DNA of 64,000 nt from Neisseriaceae bacterium PsAf. Its GTDB lineage: Bacteria > Pseudomonadota > Gammaproteobacteria > Burkholderiales > Neisseriaceae. Position 1 is the stretch's first letter, and each line of letters starts with the position of its first letter. Under the pieces are notes generated by a model that saw nothing but the letters and a program-made list of their open reading frames with translations, had not been told where the DNA came from and did not search any database. Positions 26,708 through 35,261 of the stretch are shown here, in pieces. The translations under genes and the position numbers were made by a program. The stretch is from the NCBI GenBank assembly GCA_017114885.1, contig WNLJ01000031.1, positions 62,001 through 126,000 of the forward strand, read 5' to 3'.

Positions 26708-27670
26708 TTATTGAGTTAATTTATTCAATACTTTGTCTAATTGCTGATCAGCTGCTTGATTGGCTTGATTCAATTCTTTCATCAAAGCCTCGTTAGCAAC
26801 AGAAAGCTTATTATCTTTAGTGTATTCTTTTTTCATGTCTGGTGCTTTTTTAGATACGTCAATTTTCTTTTGCATCATGTTAGCTACACTATCTTTATAA
26901 GCCTTAACATCAGCATCACTAACTTCCAAAGCATTTAATTTCTTAACAATCTCTTCATCTATTTTCAAAACTTCAGCTAAAAGTTTTTCATTATATGCTT
27001 CTTGAGACTGAATAGATTTGTCATCCGCTAATTTTTTCGCAATGTTTCCTGCATTTTTATATTCCAAATCTAAAATACTTGAAATTTGATAATACTCTTT
27101 TACTGCTCCTGTTGCTGAATTAGCAAATTTTTCATCTATGGCAATTTTTTTAGCAATAACATCACTACTCACATCTGCCATTTTTTTATTCAACTCAACA
27201 TATTTTTTCATTTGTTCTTGAGTTAATTTTTCAGTTCCATTTTTAGATAATTTGGCCAAATTAGCGGATTCTGCACCTAAATCTTTTTGTACTTTTAATG
27301 CATCATCTTGCAATTTTAAGTAATCTTTAACATCACTGTCAGTAATGTTAAGACTATCATAATATTTTTGAGTTTCTTCATTTAGACTGTTAAATTTAGC
27401 TTCTGCATCTTTTTGAGCCTGTTTTGCTTTTTCTTCAGAATCTATCCCTTTTTGTAGTTCATCTAAATAACTTTGTATTTCTTTGGCATTTTCTTTTTGC
27501 TTAATTTGCATTTTTAAGAACACTTGTTCTTGTGTCAATTCTTGTTTTTTTTCAGCGCTTGCTACTTGAGCATTATCTGCTGAATTAACATTGTTCGTGT
27601 TTTCATTTTTATCATTACATGCGGTTAACACAAATAAACCCAAAAGTGATAAATATAATTTATTTTTCAA
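26708..27670 (-). CDS. Coiled-coil lipoprotein of unknown function
   Basis: This is a lipoprotein of 320 residues that I do not recognise. The lipobox is LTAC with Cys18. The mature protein is almost wholly helical, lysine-, glutamate- and aspartate-rich, with only one cysteine. Short motifs recur: LTQEQ at 45-49 and 149-153, and a DxDVKxY motif at 111-117 and 252-258, which suggests diverged helical repeats. The start is a TTG at 27670, chosen because AAGGAG lies seven bases upstream and the signal peptide follows at once. An upstream frame extension would add 14 basic residues before the signal. It is a single gene with its own terminator. It loosely resembles cell-wall-binding coiled-coil lipoproteins, but no family is assigned. 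Confidence 0.75.
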   Translation of the reverse strand: MKNKLYLSLLGLFVLTACNDKNENTNNVNSADNAQVASAEKKQELTQEQVFLKMQIKQKENAKEIQSYLDELQKGIDSEEKAKQAQKDAEAKFNSLNEETQKYYDSLNITDSDVKDYLKLQDDALKVQKDLGAESANLAKLSKNGTEKLTQEQMKKYVELNKKMADVSSDVIAKKIAIDEKFANSATGAVKEYYQISSILDLEYKNAGNIAKKLADDKSIQSQEAYNEKLLAEVLKIDEEIVKKLNALEVSDADVKAYKDSVANMMQKKIDVSKKAPDMKKEYTKDNKLSVANEALMKELNQANQAADQQLDKVLNKLTQ

Positions 27671-27886
27671 TCTAAATCTCCTTACTCTTTTTATTCTAAA
27701 ATACGACGTCAAACATATTTTTGAAATTCTATACTATTTTTTCAATGAATACCATAAATAATTCACACCCCATTTTTCTTTAAGAAACAATTAATTCTCA
27801 ATGTAGTATTGATAAATTTTTACAAAAAAATATGCAAATGCTATGATAAACTCGTATTATCCACCCAATATTTCAAAGAAATAATC

Positions 27887-28138
27887 ATGAAAAAATTATT
27901 AAAAATAAGTGTTTTTATTATTTTTAGCATAAACTTATCTCAGGCTGGGACATATTTGGAGAACAGGACTATAGACTCTCCTGACAACAATTCTTCTTTC
28001 GAACCAATCAACCCTCTTGATTTCGGATATTGTTTTGTAAAAAATGCCACTTTTGTCATTTTTAAGATACCTCGTACTTTAGAATTTTCCTATTGCGACA
28101 GGGTGTTAAGCCAAAGCAATATAAGTATTAAAATATAA
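27887..28138 (+). CDS. Small secreted protein, hypothetical
   Basis: This is a predicted protein of 83 residues with a clear signal peptide (MKKLLKISVFIIFSINLSQAG). A short mature part of about 62 residues carries two cysteines (GYCFVKN and SYCDRV), possibly a disulfide. The frame extends upstream to 27809, but the ATG at 27887 directly precedes the signal sequence. No family is recognised. It ends eight bases before the hemolysin III gene. The Shine-Dalgarno is weak, so expression is uncertain. Confidence 0.5.
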   Translation: MKKLLKISVFIIFSINLSQAGTYLENRTIDSPDNNSSFEPINPLDFGYCFVKNATFVIFKIPRTLEFSYCDRVLSQSNISIKI

Positions 28139-28146
28139 TAATCCTA

Positions 28147-28860
28147 ATGAGTCTAGTGAGAATACATATGTATAATATTGATGAATTAAGCAATACCCCT
28201 TTTAAAGTTACACCAAGAGAAAAATTTAATACCTATTCTCACCTCTTGGCTTCTATCGTTTTCTTTGTTATTGGAATTGTCTTAATATACAAACTAAATA
28301 ATTTAGGGAAATATCAATACATATTCCCTACTTTAATCTACATAATAGGTTTATTTTTGACTTATTTTTCCTCCGCTTTATACCATGCCGCTTTTAATCC
28401 TCGATTAAAAACCAAGTTCAGAATTTTAGACCATTGTTGTATTTTTATTTCAATTGCAGCTAGTTATACACCTCTACTATTAATTTCATTTAGAGATAGT
28501 GTATGGGCCAAACCTTTTCTTATCATACTGTGGATACTAACCCTAATAGGCATATATTATGAGATAATACTGGGTAAGAATGACTATCAAAACAGTAGAA
28601 AACCTTCTTTTATCGTTTTTTTAATTATGTATATAATGCTCTGGTTACTCCTACCTAAGTTTTTAATGACATTTAGTTGGGTGCCACTATTGGTCTTATT
28701 AGCCAGCGTATTGGCTACTACGATTGGCACTTATTACTATGCACAATCCAAAAAGCAACCAGAAAAAGAAGTTTTGTACCACGGCATCTGGCACGTGCTT
28801 GTTTTTGCATCTAGCCTATTATTTTTTGCATTTTATTGCTTAACTATTTATAACTTTTAG
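28147..28860 (+). CDS. Hemolysin III / PAQR family membrane protein
   Basis: This seven-helix membrane protein of 237 residues belongs to the hemolysin III (YqfA-like, PAQR) family. Conserved features are the N-terminal REKFNTYSHLLAS, SSALYHAAF with the family Ser and His, LDHCCIFISIAASYTPLLL with Asp and His, and the C-terminal YHGIWHVLVFASS with two histidines. These form the likely zinc site known from PAQR structures. The biochemical role in bacteria is not settled. A later in-frame ATG at 28168 is an alternative start; neither has a good Shine-Dalgarno. Confidence 0.88.
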   Translation: MSLVRIHMYNIDELSNTPFKVTPREKFNTYSHLLASIVFFVIGIVLIYKLNNLGKYQYIFPTLIYIIGLFLTYFSSALYHAAFNPRLKTKFRILDHCCIFISIAASYTPLLLISFRDSVWAKPFLIILWILTLIGIYYEIILGKNDYQNSRKPSFIVFLIMYIMLWLLLPKFLMTFSWVPLLVLLASVLATTIGTYYYAQSKKQPEKEVLYHGIWHVLVFASSLLFFAFYCLTIYNF

Positions 28861-28952
28861 ATAAAAATAACCAACTGCTTATACTTCTTTTGGCATAATA
28901 TTCGCTGTATAAACATAATAATTTCTATCTAATTTTAATAGAAAATCACTCA

Positions 28953-29555
28953 ATGAAACTAGAAAAACTTATTTATATTGGCATTCTAATCGCTACCTCT
29001 TTTCTACTAGGATGTTCCAGTACTCCCCAGAAAAAACATACTGTGAATAATCAGCCTGAAGATGTAGTAAACCATTTTATGTATTTAATTACACAACACA
29101 TGGATTTCGAAGAATTGATGACTTTGGGAGATTATCCCAATATGCAGAATAAAAACGAATTAAATTTCTATTTATTAGAAATGAGAAAACTCATTCCCTA
29201 CGAAAAAGCCAGAAAAAATTCAACAAGTTCATGCAATCAATTTGAGAAAAAATTAAACAATTTTTATGATAAAAATCAATTAAATTTAGATACCAATCTC
29301 TCTCAAGAGAGACAAAACTGTTTAATCGAAATGAACCAGTTAGGCAATAAAATCATTGCTGAAGTATATGATTTGGGTTCAGGCATTCAACTTACTAATA
29401 AAATTTACAATCAAAAACAAAATCACGTTGTTTTGGAATATAAAGTTAATGACAATAACCGGAAAATACGTTTTCCACTAATTAAAAAAAATAATCAATG
29501 GTATTTTGAAGACTTTGGCTATGAATATATTGTCAATCACTTAGGTTATTTATAG
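28953..29555 (+). CDS. Lipoprotein of unknown function
   Basis: This is a predicted lipoprotein of 200 residues with lipobox LLGC and Cys21. The mature protein begins with a polar linker, then a mixed helical region. It ends in a strand-rich stretch (VVLEYKVNDNNRKIRFPLIKKNNQWYFEDFGY) resembling NTF2-like or DUF4878-like folds, where such W-x-F-ED endings are common. Two further cysteines lie at about 93 and 122. I cannot assign a family. It lies upstream of the ynbA-plsC-ynbB lipid module on the same strand, with 89 bases between. Confidence 0.7.
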   Translation: MKLEKLIYIGILIATSFLLGCSSTPQKKHTVNNQPEDVVNHFMYLITQHMDFEELMTLGDYPNMQNKNELNFYLLEMRKLIPYEKARKNSTSSCNQFEKKLNNFYDKNQLNLDTNLSQERQNCLIEMNQLGNKIIAEVYDLGSGIQLTNKIYNQKQNHVVLEYKVNDNNRKIRFPLIKKNNQWYFEDFGYEYIVNHLGYL

Positions 29556-29644
29556 ACCTTAAATTCAAACTTATTATTAAATTCATCTTACTATGTGTTA
29601 TGATTCGAATTTATTTGCTTAATACACACTAAACTGGGGCTAAT

Positions 29645-30232
29645 ATGAGTGTTTATGATTTAAAACCAAAATTTCAGCAAATACTAGTGCCTTATGCTGA
29701 TTTTTTGCATCGAAAAAATATAACAGCCAATCAAGTAACTGCTACTGCGGGAATTATCTCAATACTAATTGGATTAACCGTCCTATTAAGCGACAATTTA
29801 TATTTTTTCTTGCTCCTTCCCATCTGGTTTTTCTTAAGAATGGCGTTAAATGCCATAGATGGTATGATTGCCACCAAGTATAATCAACAAACTTCACTAG
29901 GCATTATTTTAAATGAGTTGTGTGACGTTGTATCTGATACTTTTATGTACCTGCCTTTCCTGCTTATCTCTCCTTTTTCTTTTCAGTGGATCGCTATTAT
30001 CATTTGGTTGGCCATGTTAACAGAATTTATTGCTATTTTGGGCAAGATAAATACTGGTGAACGACAAAACCAAGGCCCAATGGGCAAAAGTGATAGAGCT
30101 TTATTATTCTCAGTAATTGCTATTATCATTGTAGTATTTCAAGGGCTTCCAGATTTTTTTATCTATATCATATACCTTATTATCTTTTTATTATTAATAA
30201 CCCTATATAATCGTTTTAAACGCAGCATATAA
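29645..30232 (+). CDS. ynbA: CDP-alcohol phosphatidyltransferase, YnbA-like
   Basis: This integral membrane enzyme of 195 residues belongs to the CDP-alcohol phosphatidyltransferase superfamily and is closely reminiscent of E. coli YnbA (KPKFQQ, ITANQVT, FFLRMALNAIDGMIA, GKSDRALLFS). The catalytic motif D-x2-DG-x2-AR-x8-G-x3-D-x3-D appears as NAIDG, then A-T, G-IIL-N and C-D. Several canonical positions therefore differ, as they also do in YnbA as I remember it. It would transfer a phosphatidyl group from CDP-diacylglycerol to an unknown alcohol. It is followed by an acyltransferase remnant and a CDP-diacylglycerol synthase homologue. Confidence 0.85.
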   Translation: MSVYDLKPKFQQILVPYADFLHRKNITANQVTATAGIISILIGLTVLLSDNLYFFLLLPIWFFLRMALNAIDGMIATKYNQQTSLGIILNELCDVVSDTFMYLPFLLISPFSFQWIAIIIWLAMLTEFIAILGKINTGERQNQGPMGKSDRALLFSVIAIIIVVFQGLPDFFIYIIYLIIFLLLITLYNRFKRSI

Positions 30233-30243
30233 GACATATCACA

Positions 30244-30903
30244 ATGAATATAAAATTATATTTACAGAAAAAACTCCGCTCTTTCGTCCAATTAATGATG
30301 TATGTTGGGGTTCGTTTTGCAACTGGAATACAGACTAAGTCAATAGATGAATTCTCTTCTCAATTCCCCAAAGTATTTTTTGTAAATCATAATAGTCACC
30401 TTGATTTTATTCTCATGTGGGCATCTATTCCCTTAGAACTCAGAAAAAATTTACACCCTGTAGCGGCTAAAGATTATTGGGATAAAAGTAAATTAAGATT
30501 GTTTATATCTAAGTATATTTTTGATGCAGTACTGGTTGAAAGAAACAGTAAAGACCCTGTAAAAAATCAACAGATTATGATAGACTAACTCAAAAAAGGT
30601 CATTCTTTAATTATATTCCCTGAAGGTCAAAGAAATACACAACATGATGTTGATCTACTGCCTTTAAAAAGCGGTATTTATTACCTTGTCAAAGCACACC
30701 CTAGTACAGAGTTTGTGCCCGTATGGATACATAATGTTGAAAAAGTATTGCCCAAAGGCAAATTCTTACCTGTTCCTGTTCTTTGCCAAGTTTCTTTAGG
30801 TACGCCAATGTTTTTACTCCCATCAGATACAAAAGAAGACTTTATGCAACGAGCAGAATCTAATTTACTCGATTTATTTGAGGGCAAAAACAAACATGAA
30901 TAG
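30244..30903 (+). pseudogene. PlsC-like 1-acyl-glycerophosphate acyltransferase with in-frame stop
   Basis: The 220-codon frame encodes a PlsC/LPLAT-type acyltransferase interrupted by one TAA at 30586-30588 (codon 115). The catalytic H-x4-D motif is NHNSHLD in the first half. The second half holds the FPEGQR glycerophosphate motif and a normal C-terminus up to KNKHE. Both sides of the stop align in one frame, so a single substitution, possibly GAA to TAA, explains the break. The truncated product would lack the PEG motif and be inactive. The gene lies 11 bases after ynbA and overlaps ynbB by 8 bases, so it was once part of a three-gene lipid-synthesis operon. Confidence 0.85.
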
Positions 30904-31840
30904 TATGATTTCACTAGAAACCCACTGGCAATTGGCTATATTTTTGATTGTATCTTTAGCCTTCTTTAGTCTTTTAGGGCTTGCTTTAAAGCACTCCAGT
31001 CTGTATAAAAAACAACCTGAAACTATTGATAATCTAATCGACCGTATCAATGCCTGGTGGGTTATGATTATTGTATTAATAATATGTTTTACTTTAGGTC
31101 GTTCCGTCACCATTTTGTTATTTTTCTTTGTCTCTTTTATAGCTTTGCGAGAAGTACTAAATGTTGTTAATTCTAGAAGAAATGACTATTACGTTTTATT
31201 TACTGCTTTTTATATTTTATTACCAGTCCAATATATTCTAGTAGCTGTATATTCAATTAGTTTATTTTCCTTGTTTTTGCCTGTGTTTAGTTTTTTTCTT
31301 ATTGCAATATTGACTTGTTTTACCCAAGATACCAAACAGTTTTTTGCTCGAATTTCAGAATTTCATTTTTCAATTATGATTGCTGTTTTTGCTATCTCAC
31401 ATGTTCCCGCATTGCTTAATATAGAAATTGAAAATTTTGACCGTAACTTTGACTTAATGATTTTTTTATTAGCAGTAGTACAGTTTAGCGATATTATGCA
31501 ATATATTTTTGGAAAACTACTCGGTAAACACAAAATAGCACCCAACTTATCACCTTCAAAAACAGTCGAAGGACTAATAGGTGGTATTTTTAGCGCTATG
31601 GTGTTAGCAGGTCTTTTATATCAACTTACCCCTTTTACAGTCATACAAACCGTTATTATTGGTTTTGGTATAGGAGTCATGGGATTTTTTGGTGGATTAG
31701 TAATGTCTGCGATCAAACGAGACTACGGCATCAAAGATTGGGGAACTGTTATCAAAGGTCATGGAGGCATGATGGACAGAGTGGATTCTGTTAGTTTTGC
31801 CGCACCCTTCTTCTACTATTTAGTCTTCTATATGAGCTAA
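30896..31840 (+). CDS. ynbB: Phosphatidate cytidylyltransferase, YnbB-like
   Basis: This polytopic membrane protein of about 314 residues belongs to the CDP-diacylglycerol synthase family, of the YnbB kind. It ends with the family signature region: SPSKTVEGLIGG, GDVVMSAIKRD-like GGLVMSAIKRDYGIKDWG and GHGGMMDRVDS. FSDIMQYIFGKLLGKHK matches the NDIAQYLWGK part of E. coli YnbB. It makes CDP-diacylglycerol from phosphatidate and CTP, the substrate for YnbA. The ATG at 30896 overlaps the acyltransferase stop. The gene converges on ruvB with only two bases between the stop codons. Confidence 0.88.
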   Translation: MNSMISLETHWQLAIFLIVSLAFFSLLGLALKHSSLYKKQPETIDNLIDRINAWWVMIIVLIICFTLGRSVTILLFFFVSFIALREVLNVVNSRRNDYYVLFTAFYILLPVQYILVAVYSISLFSLFLPVFSFFLIAILTCFTQDTKQFFARISEFHFSIMIAVFAISHVPALLNIEIENFDRNFDLMIFLLAVVQFSDIMQYIFGKLLGKHKIAPNLSPSKTVEGLIGGIFSAMVLAGLLYQLTPFTVIQTVIIGFGIGVMGFFGGLVMSAIKRDYGIKDWGTVIKGHGGMMDRVDSVSFAAPFFYYLVFYMS

Positions 31841-31842
31841 AT

Positions 31843-32883
31843 CTAATTATCATCTTGGCATAAATCATCCAGTCCAAAATGATGATAAGTATGTTTGGTC
31901 ACCATTCTGCCACGTGGTGTTCTTTGAATAAATCCCTGTTGAATTAAATAAGGTTCCAAGACATCTTCAATGGTATCAATTGTTTCACCTATAGCTGCCG
32001 CTAAATTAGCAACGCCCACAGGCCCACCTGAAAAATTATGAATAATAGATGTTAAAAATTTCCTATCCATAAAATCCAATCCAAGAGAATCAATCTCTAG
32101 CATTTCTAGTGCTAACTTAGTGATTTCTAAATTAACTGTACCATTATTTTTTACTTGTGCATAATCTCTAACCCGACGCAAAATACGATTTGCTATTCTA
32201 GGTGTTCCTCTCGAACGATGGGCAATTTCCATAGCACTTGCTTCATCAAGCACTAAATTTAAAAGATGACCCGAACGTTTAATAATAGAAGACAAATCAC
32301 CTGCATTATAAAATTCCAATCTTGCCACAATGCCAAATCGATCTCGTAGTGGGTTGGTTAACATTCCAGCCCTAGTTGTTGCGCCGATTAAAGTAAAGGG
32401 TGGAATATCAATTTTCACTGAACGAGCACCAGGTCCATCTCCGATCATAATATCCAATTGATAGTCTTCTAAAGCTGGGTATAAAATTTCTTCTATCGCT
32501 GGATTCATGCGGTGAATTTCATCAATAAACAATACATCATAGGGTTCTAGATTGGTCAGAATACCAGCTAAATCACCCGCTTTTTCTAGTACGGGACCGG
32601 ATGTTTGTTTTAAATTAACACCTAGTTCTCTAGCAATAATAAAGGCCAAAGTAGTTTTGCCTAAACCCGGAGGACCAAAAAGTAAAGTGTGATCTAAAGC
32701 TTCTCCTCTTGCTTTGGCTGCTTTAATAAAAATATTTAATTGTTCTTTTATTTTCGCTTGCCCTACATAATCTACTAATAACTTAGGTCTTAAGGCGCGC
32801 TCTAATGCTTCCTCATTATGAGACTCTTTTTTAGGCGATATCACTCTTTCTAAATCTGATTGTATATTATCCGTTGTAATCAT
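31843..32883 (-). CDS. ruvB: Holliday junction branch-migration helicase RuvB
   Basis: RuvB is the AAA+ motor that drives branch migration of Holliday junctions with RuvA. It has 346 residues. Walker A GPPGLGKT is at 70-77, Walker B is in [10 protein letters not shown], sensor 1 is in IGATTRAG and the C-terminal winged helix includes [15 protein letters not shown] and [11 protein letters not shown]. No ruvA or ruvC is adjacent. It has no clear Shine-Dalgarno and no visible terminator before the convergent ynbB. Confidence 0.97.
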   Translation of the reverse strand: MITTDNIQSDLERVISPKKESHNEEALERALRPKLLVDYVGQAKIKEQLNIFIKAAKARGEALDHTLLFGPPGLGKTTLAFIIARELGVNLKQTSGPVLEKAGDLAGILTNLEPYDVLFIDEIHRMNPAIEEILYPALEDYQLDIMIGDGPGARSVKIDIPPFTLIGATTRAGMLTNPLRDRFGIVARLEFYNAGDLSSIIKRSGHLLNLVLDEASAMEIAHRSRGTPRIANRILRRVRDYAQVKNNGTVNLEITKLALEMLEIDSLGLDFMDRKFLTSIIHNFSGGPVGVANLAAAIGETIDTIEDVLEPYLIQQGFIQRTPRGRMVTKHTYHHFGLDDLCQDDN

Positions 32884-32974
32884 TTATATTTATAGCATCC
32901 AGTATTAACATCTTTATAATAGTACATTTTTGAGCCAATAATCATTTTTTTATACAATCCATAATGGATTTTAT

Positions 32975-33712
32975 TTATATTCTTTTAGAACTAAAAAAAT
33001 CCACTAGCAATTGTTTACACTCCTGTTCTAATATTCCACCCTTAAAAGCAGTATGATGATTCATATAACGATAAGATGATGAATCAAAACTTTCTATCAT
33101 ACCTGTTTTAGCTTCTTTTGTACCATAAACAACTCTAGAAATTCTAGACTGAATAATAGCTCCTGTACACATCATACAAGGTTCTAAAGTAACATATAAA
33201 TCACAATCATCTAGTCGATAATTCTTAATTTTTTCACTTGCCACCTTAATCGCCAACATTTCTGCGTGATTGGCTATATTATACCCTTTAATACATTGGT
33301 TGTAGCCTCTCCCTATAATTTCTCCGTTTTGCACTACAACCGCTCCCACGGGAACTTCATCATCCAATAATGATTTTTTCGCTTCTAGAATAGCTAATTG
33401 CATGAATTTTTCCATTTCTTCTTTTGTAGGAAAATTTTTTACAATAGGATGTTTTTTTATTTCTTGTAACACTTTTCTTTTTGATTCTTGTGAAATATTT
33501 TGATACGGAATATTTTTTTCAATAGCATATAATTTCCATAAAATGGATTGGGTGAGTCCTAAATGAATGGATTTTATTTTTAAAAATGCGGTTAAACTGC
33601 CTTCATTAACTAGGTCCTCTTGGCATTCAATGCCTAATTGCTTTAATTTCTTTAAGATATTGGGCGGTAATATACCATAAGACGCTAATTTATCACTCAT
33701 TAACAAACTCAT
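32975..33712 (-). CDS. tadA: tRNA-adenosine deaminase TadA with N-terminal TfoX-C-like domain
   Basis: TadA converts A34 of tRNA-Arg(ACG) to inosine. The catalytic domain is at about 98-240, with zinc ligand His149 and proton-shuttle Glu151 in NHAEMLAIK, and Cys179 and Cys182 in EPCMMC. Ahead of it lies an extra segment of about 90 residues (LPPNILKKLKQLGI, then FLKIK and LWKLYAIEKNI) that resembles the TfoX C-terminal helix-hairpin domain. As far as I recall, the same arrangement occurs in Neisseria. The first ATG abuts the T-run of the upstream terminator, and the ATG at 33700 is an alternative start. Confidence 0.88.
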   Translation of the reverse strand: MSLLMSDKLASYGILPPNILKKLKQLGIECQEDLVNEGSLTAFLKIKSIHLGLTQSILWKLYAIEKNIPYQNISQESKRKVLQEIKKHPIVKNFPTKEEMEKFMQLAILEAKKSLLDDEVPVGAVVVQNGEIIGRGYNQCIKGYNIANHAEMLAIKVASEKIKNYRLDDCDLYVTLEPCMMCTGAIIQSRISRVVYGTKEAKTGMIESFDSSSYRYMNHHTAFKGGILEQECKQLLVDFFSSKRI

Positions 33713-33740
33713 AAAAAAAGGCAGAAATATCTGCCTTTTT
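33713..33740 (-). terminator. Intrinsic terminator of the gpmI-envC-ctpA unit
   Basis: The arms aaaaaggcaga and tctgccttttt form a perfect stem around a four-base loop. On the minus strand a run of seven T follows. It sits between the ctpA stop and the tadA start, so tadA needs its own promoter or read-through. Confidence 0.8.
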
Positions 33741-33754
33741 ATAACACATTTTAA

Positions 33755-35239
33755 TTAATTCTTTTTATCTTTTTTTTCTTCTTGAATAATCTTTTTCTCA
33801 TTCGCTTTATATTTACCTAAAGACCTTTTCCATTCAGCATTATTCTTAGTGATCTCTATCGCTTTTTTCAACTGAATATCTTGTTTAGGATCTGGCATAT
33901 AATTATATGATGATTCTTTCAAAATCTTTTCTCTAATCTTTTGTGTTTTTTCTTCTTTCGCTTTTTTATCTAAATTTTCACTTCCTAATGGTTTAGAAAT
34001 TGAACCTTTAACTTCTTCTTCTCCCTTAGGATTAGATAAGTGGTTATTAAAATCAGCTTCTCTGAATCCGAAAAGATCATCATCTTCTGTTTTGATAATG
34101 ACATCAGGTACAATACCTCTAGCTTGTATCGATCTATCTTTAGGTGTGTAATACAACGCCACTGTCAATTTAATGCCATCATTATTACTCAAAGGGATAA
34201 TCGTTTGCACAGAACCTTTGCCAAAACTTTGAGTCCCAACTACTACTGCTCTTTGATAATCTTGCAAAGCACCTGTTACAATTTCAGAAGCTGAAGCAGA
34301 ACCCCCATTAATTAAAAGCGTAATAGGTACTTTTTTAATTTCAGCAGGTAAATTAACTAAAGGATCTTTAAACATTGCACCATCCATAGGATTTTTATAA
34401 TCATTTTTACTTGCTTTGAGTATATTTTGTCTTACATTGTCTCGCCCTTTAGTGCTGACGACTACCGAATTTTCTGGCACAAAAACAGCGGTTAAGCCAA
34501 CTGCTGAATTTAACAATCCCCCACCATTATTTCTCAAATCAAATACCAAGCCATCTAAAGGTTTTCCATTGGCCTTACTGAGTTGATTAATATGTTCAAC
34601 AAAATCTTCCAATGTCTGTTCTTTAAAGCTATTCACACGTATGTAACCAATACCTGGTTCTACTAACTGACTTTTGACTGTCTTAATATTAATTGTATCT
34701 CTTTTTAACTTAACATCAAAAGGAGTTAACTCATCTTTTCTAGTAATGGTTAAAGTTACATAGCTTCCAGGTTTGCCTCGCATTTTTTTAGAGGCTTCCA
34801 TAGTAGACATGCCTTTAGTAGAAACACCATCAATTTTGATAATATAATCATTCGGTTTAAGTCCTGCTCTAAAAGCTGGCGTATCCTCAATAGGTGTTAC
34901 TATCTTAATAAAACTTTCATCTTTAACAATTTCAATCCCCAAACCATCAAATTTTCCTGTTGTTTGTTCCATTAATCCTTTGAAGTCTTCCTGATTAAGA
35001 TACTCAGAGTGAGGATCCAAACCTGAAACCATGCCCTTCATCGCATTTTCCATTAACTCAGAATCTTTAGTATTCTCATAGTAATTAGCCTTAATTTGGC
35101 CATATACTTCAGCAAAAGTTTTTATTTCTCTTACTGGCAAAGATTCTTGTGCTGAACTAGGACCTGCATAAGTTTGTAAGCTTAATGTTAACCCCATGCC
35201 AATAATGGCGCCAATTGCATAAATTGATGTTTTTTTCAT
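33755..35239 (-). CDS. ctpA: Carboxyl-terminal processing protease (S41)
   Basis: This is a periplasmic serine protease of the C-terminal processing family, with 494 residues. The signal peptide is at about 1-26. A PDZ domain is at about 95-180 (GLGIEIV, PAFRAGLKPNDYIIKIDG). The S41 core has LVFDLRNNGGGLL, the nucleophile serine in LINGGSASASEIV and the lysine in SFGKGSVQT. The lysine- and glutamate-rich C-terminal tail is long. It is the third gene after gpmI and envC. This neighbourhood is common in proteobacteria and ties the protease to cell-wall hydrolase control. Confidence 0.95.
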   Translation of the reverse strand: MKKTSIYAIGAIIGMGLTLSLQTYAGPSSAQESLPVREIKTFAEVYGQIKANYYENTKDSELMENAMKGMVSGLDPHSEYLNQEDFKGLMEQTTGKFDGLGIEIVKDESFIKIVTPIEDTPAFRAGLKPNDYIIKIDGVSTKGMSTMEASKKMRGKPGSYVTLTITRKDELTPFDVKLKRDTINIKTVKSQLVEPGIGYIRVNSFKEQTLEDFVEHINQLSKANGKPLDGLVFDLRNNGGGLLNSAVGLTAVFVPENSVVVSTKGRDNVRQNILKASKNDYKNPMDGAMFKDPLVNLPAEIKKVPITLLINGGSASASEIVTGALQDYQRAVVVGTQSFGKGSVQTIIPLSNNDGIKLTVALYYTPKDRSIQARGIVPDVIIKTEDDDLFGFREADFNNHLSNPKGEEEVKGSISKPLGSENLDKKAKEEKTQKIREKILKESSYNYMPDPKQDIQLKKAIEITKNNAEWKRSLGKYKANEKKIIQEEKKDKKN

Positions 35240-35261
35240 AATTAATATAACCTATATAAAT

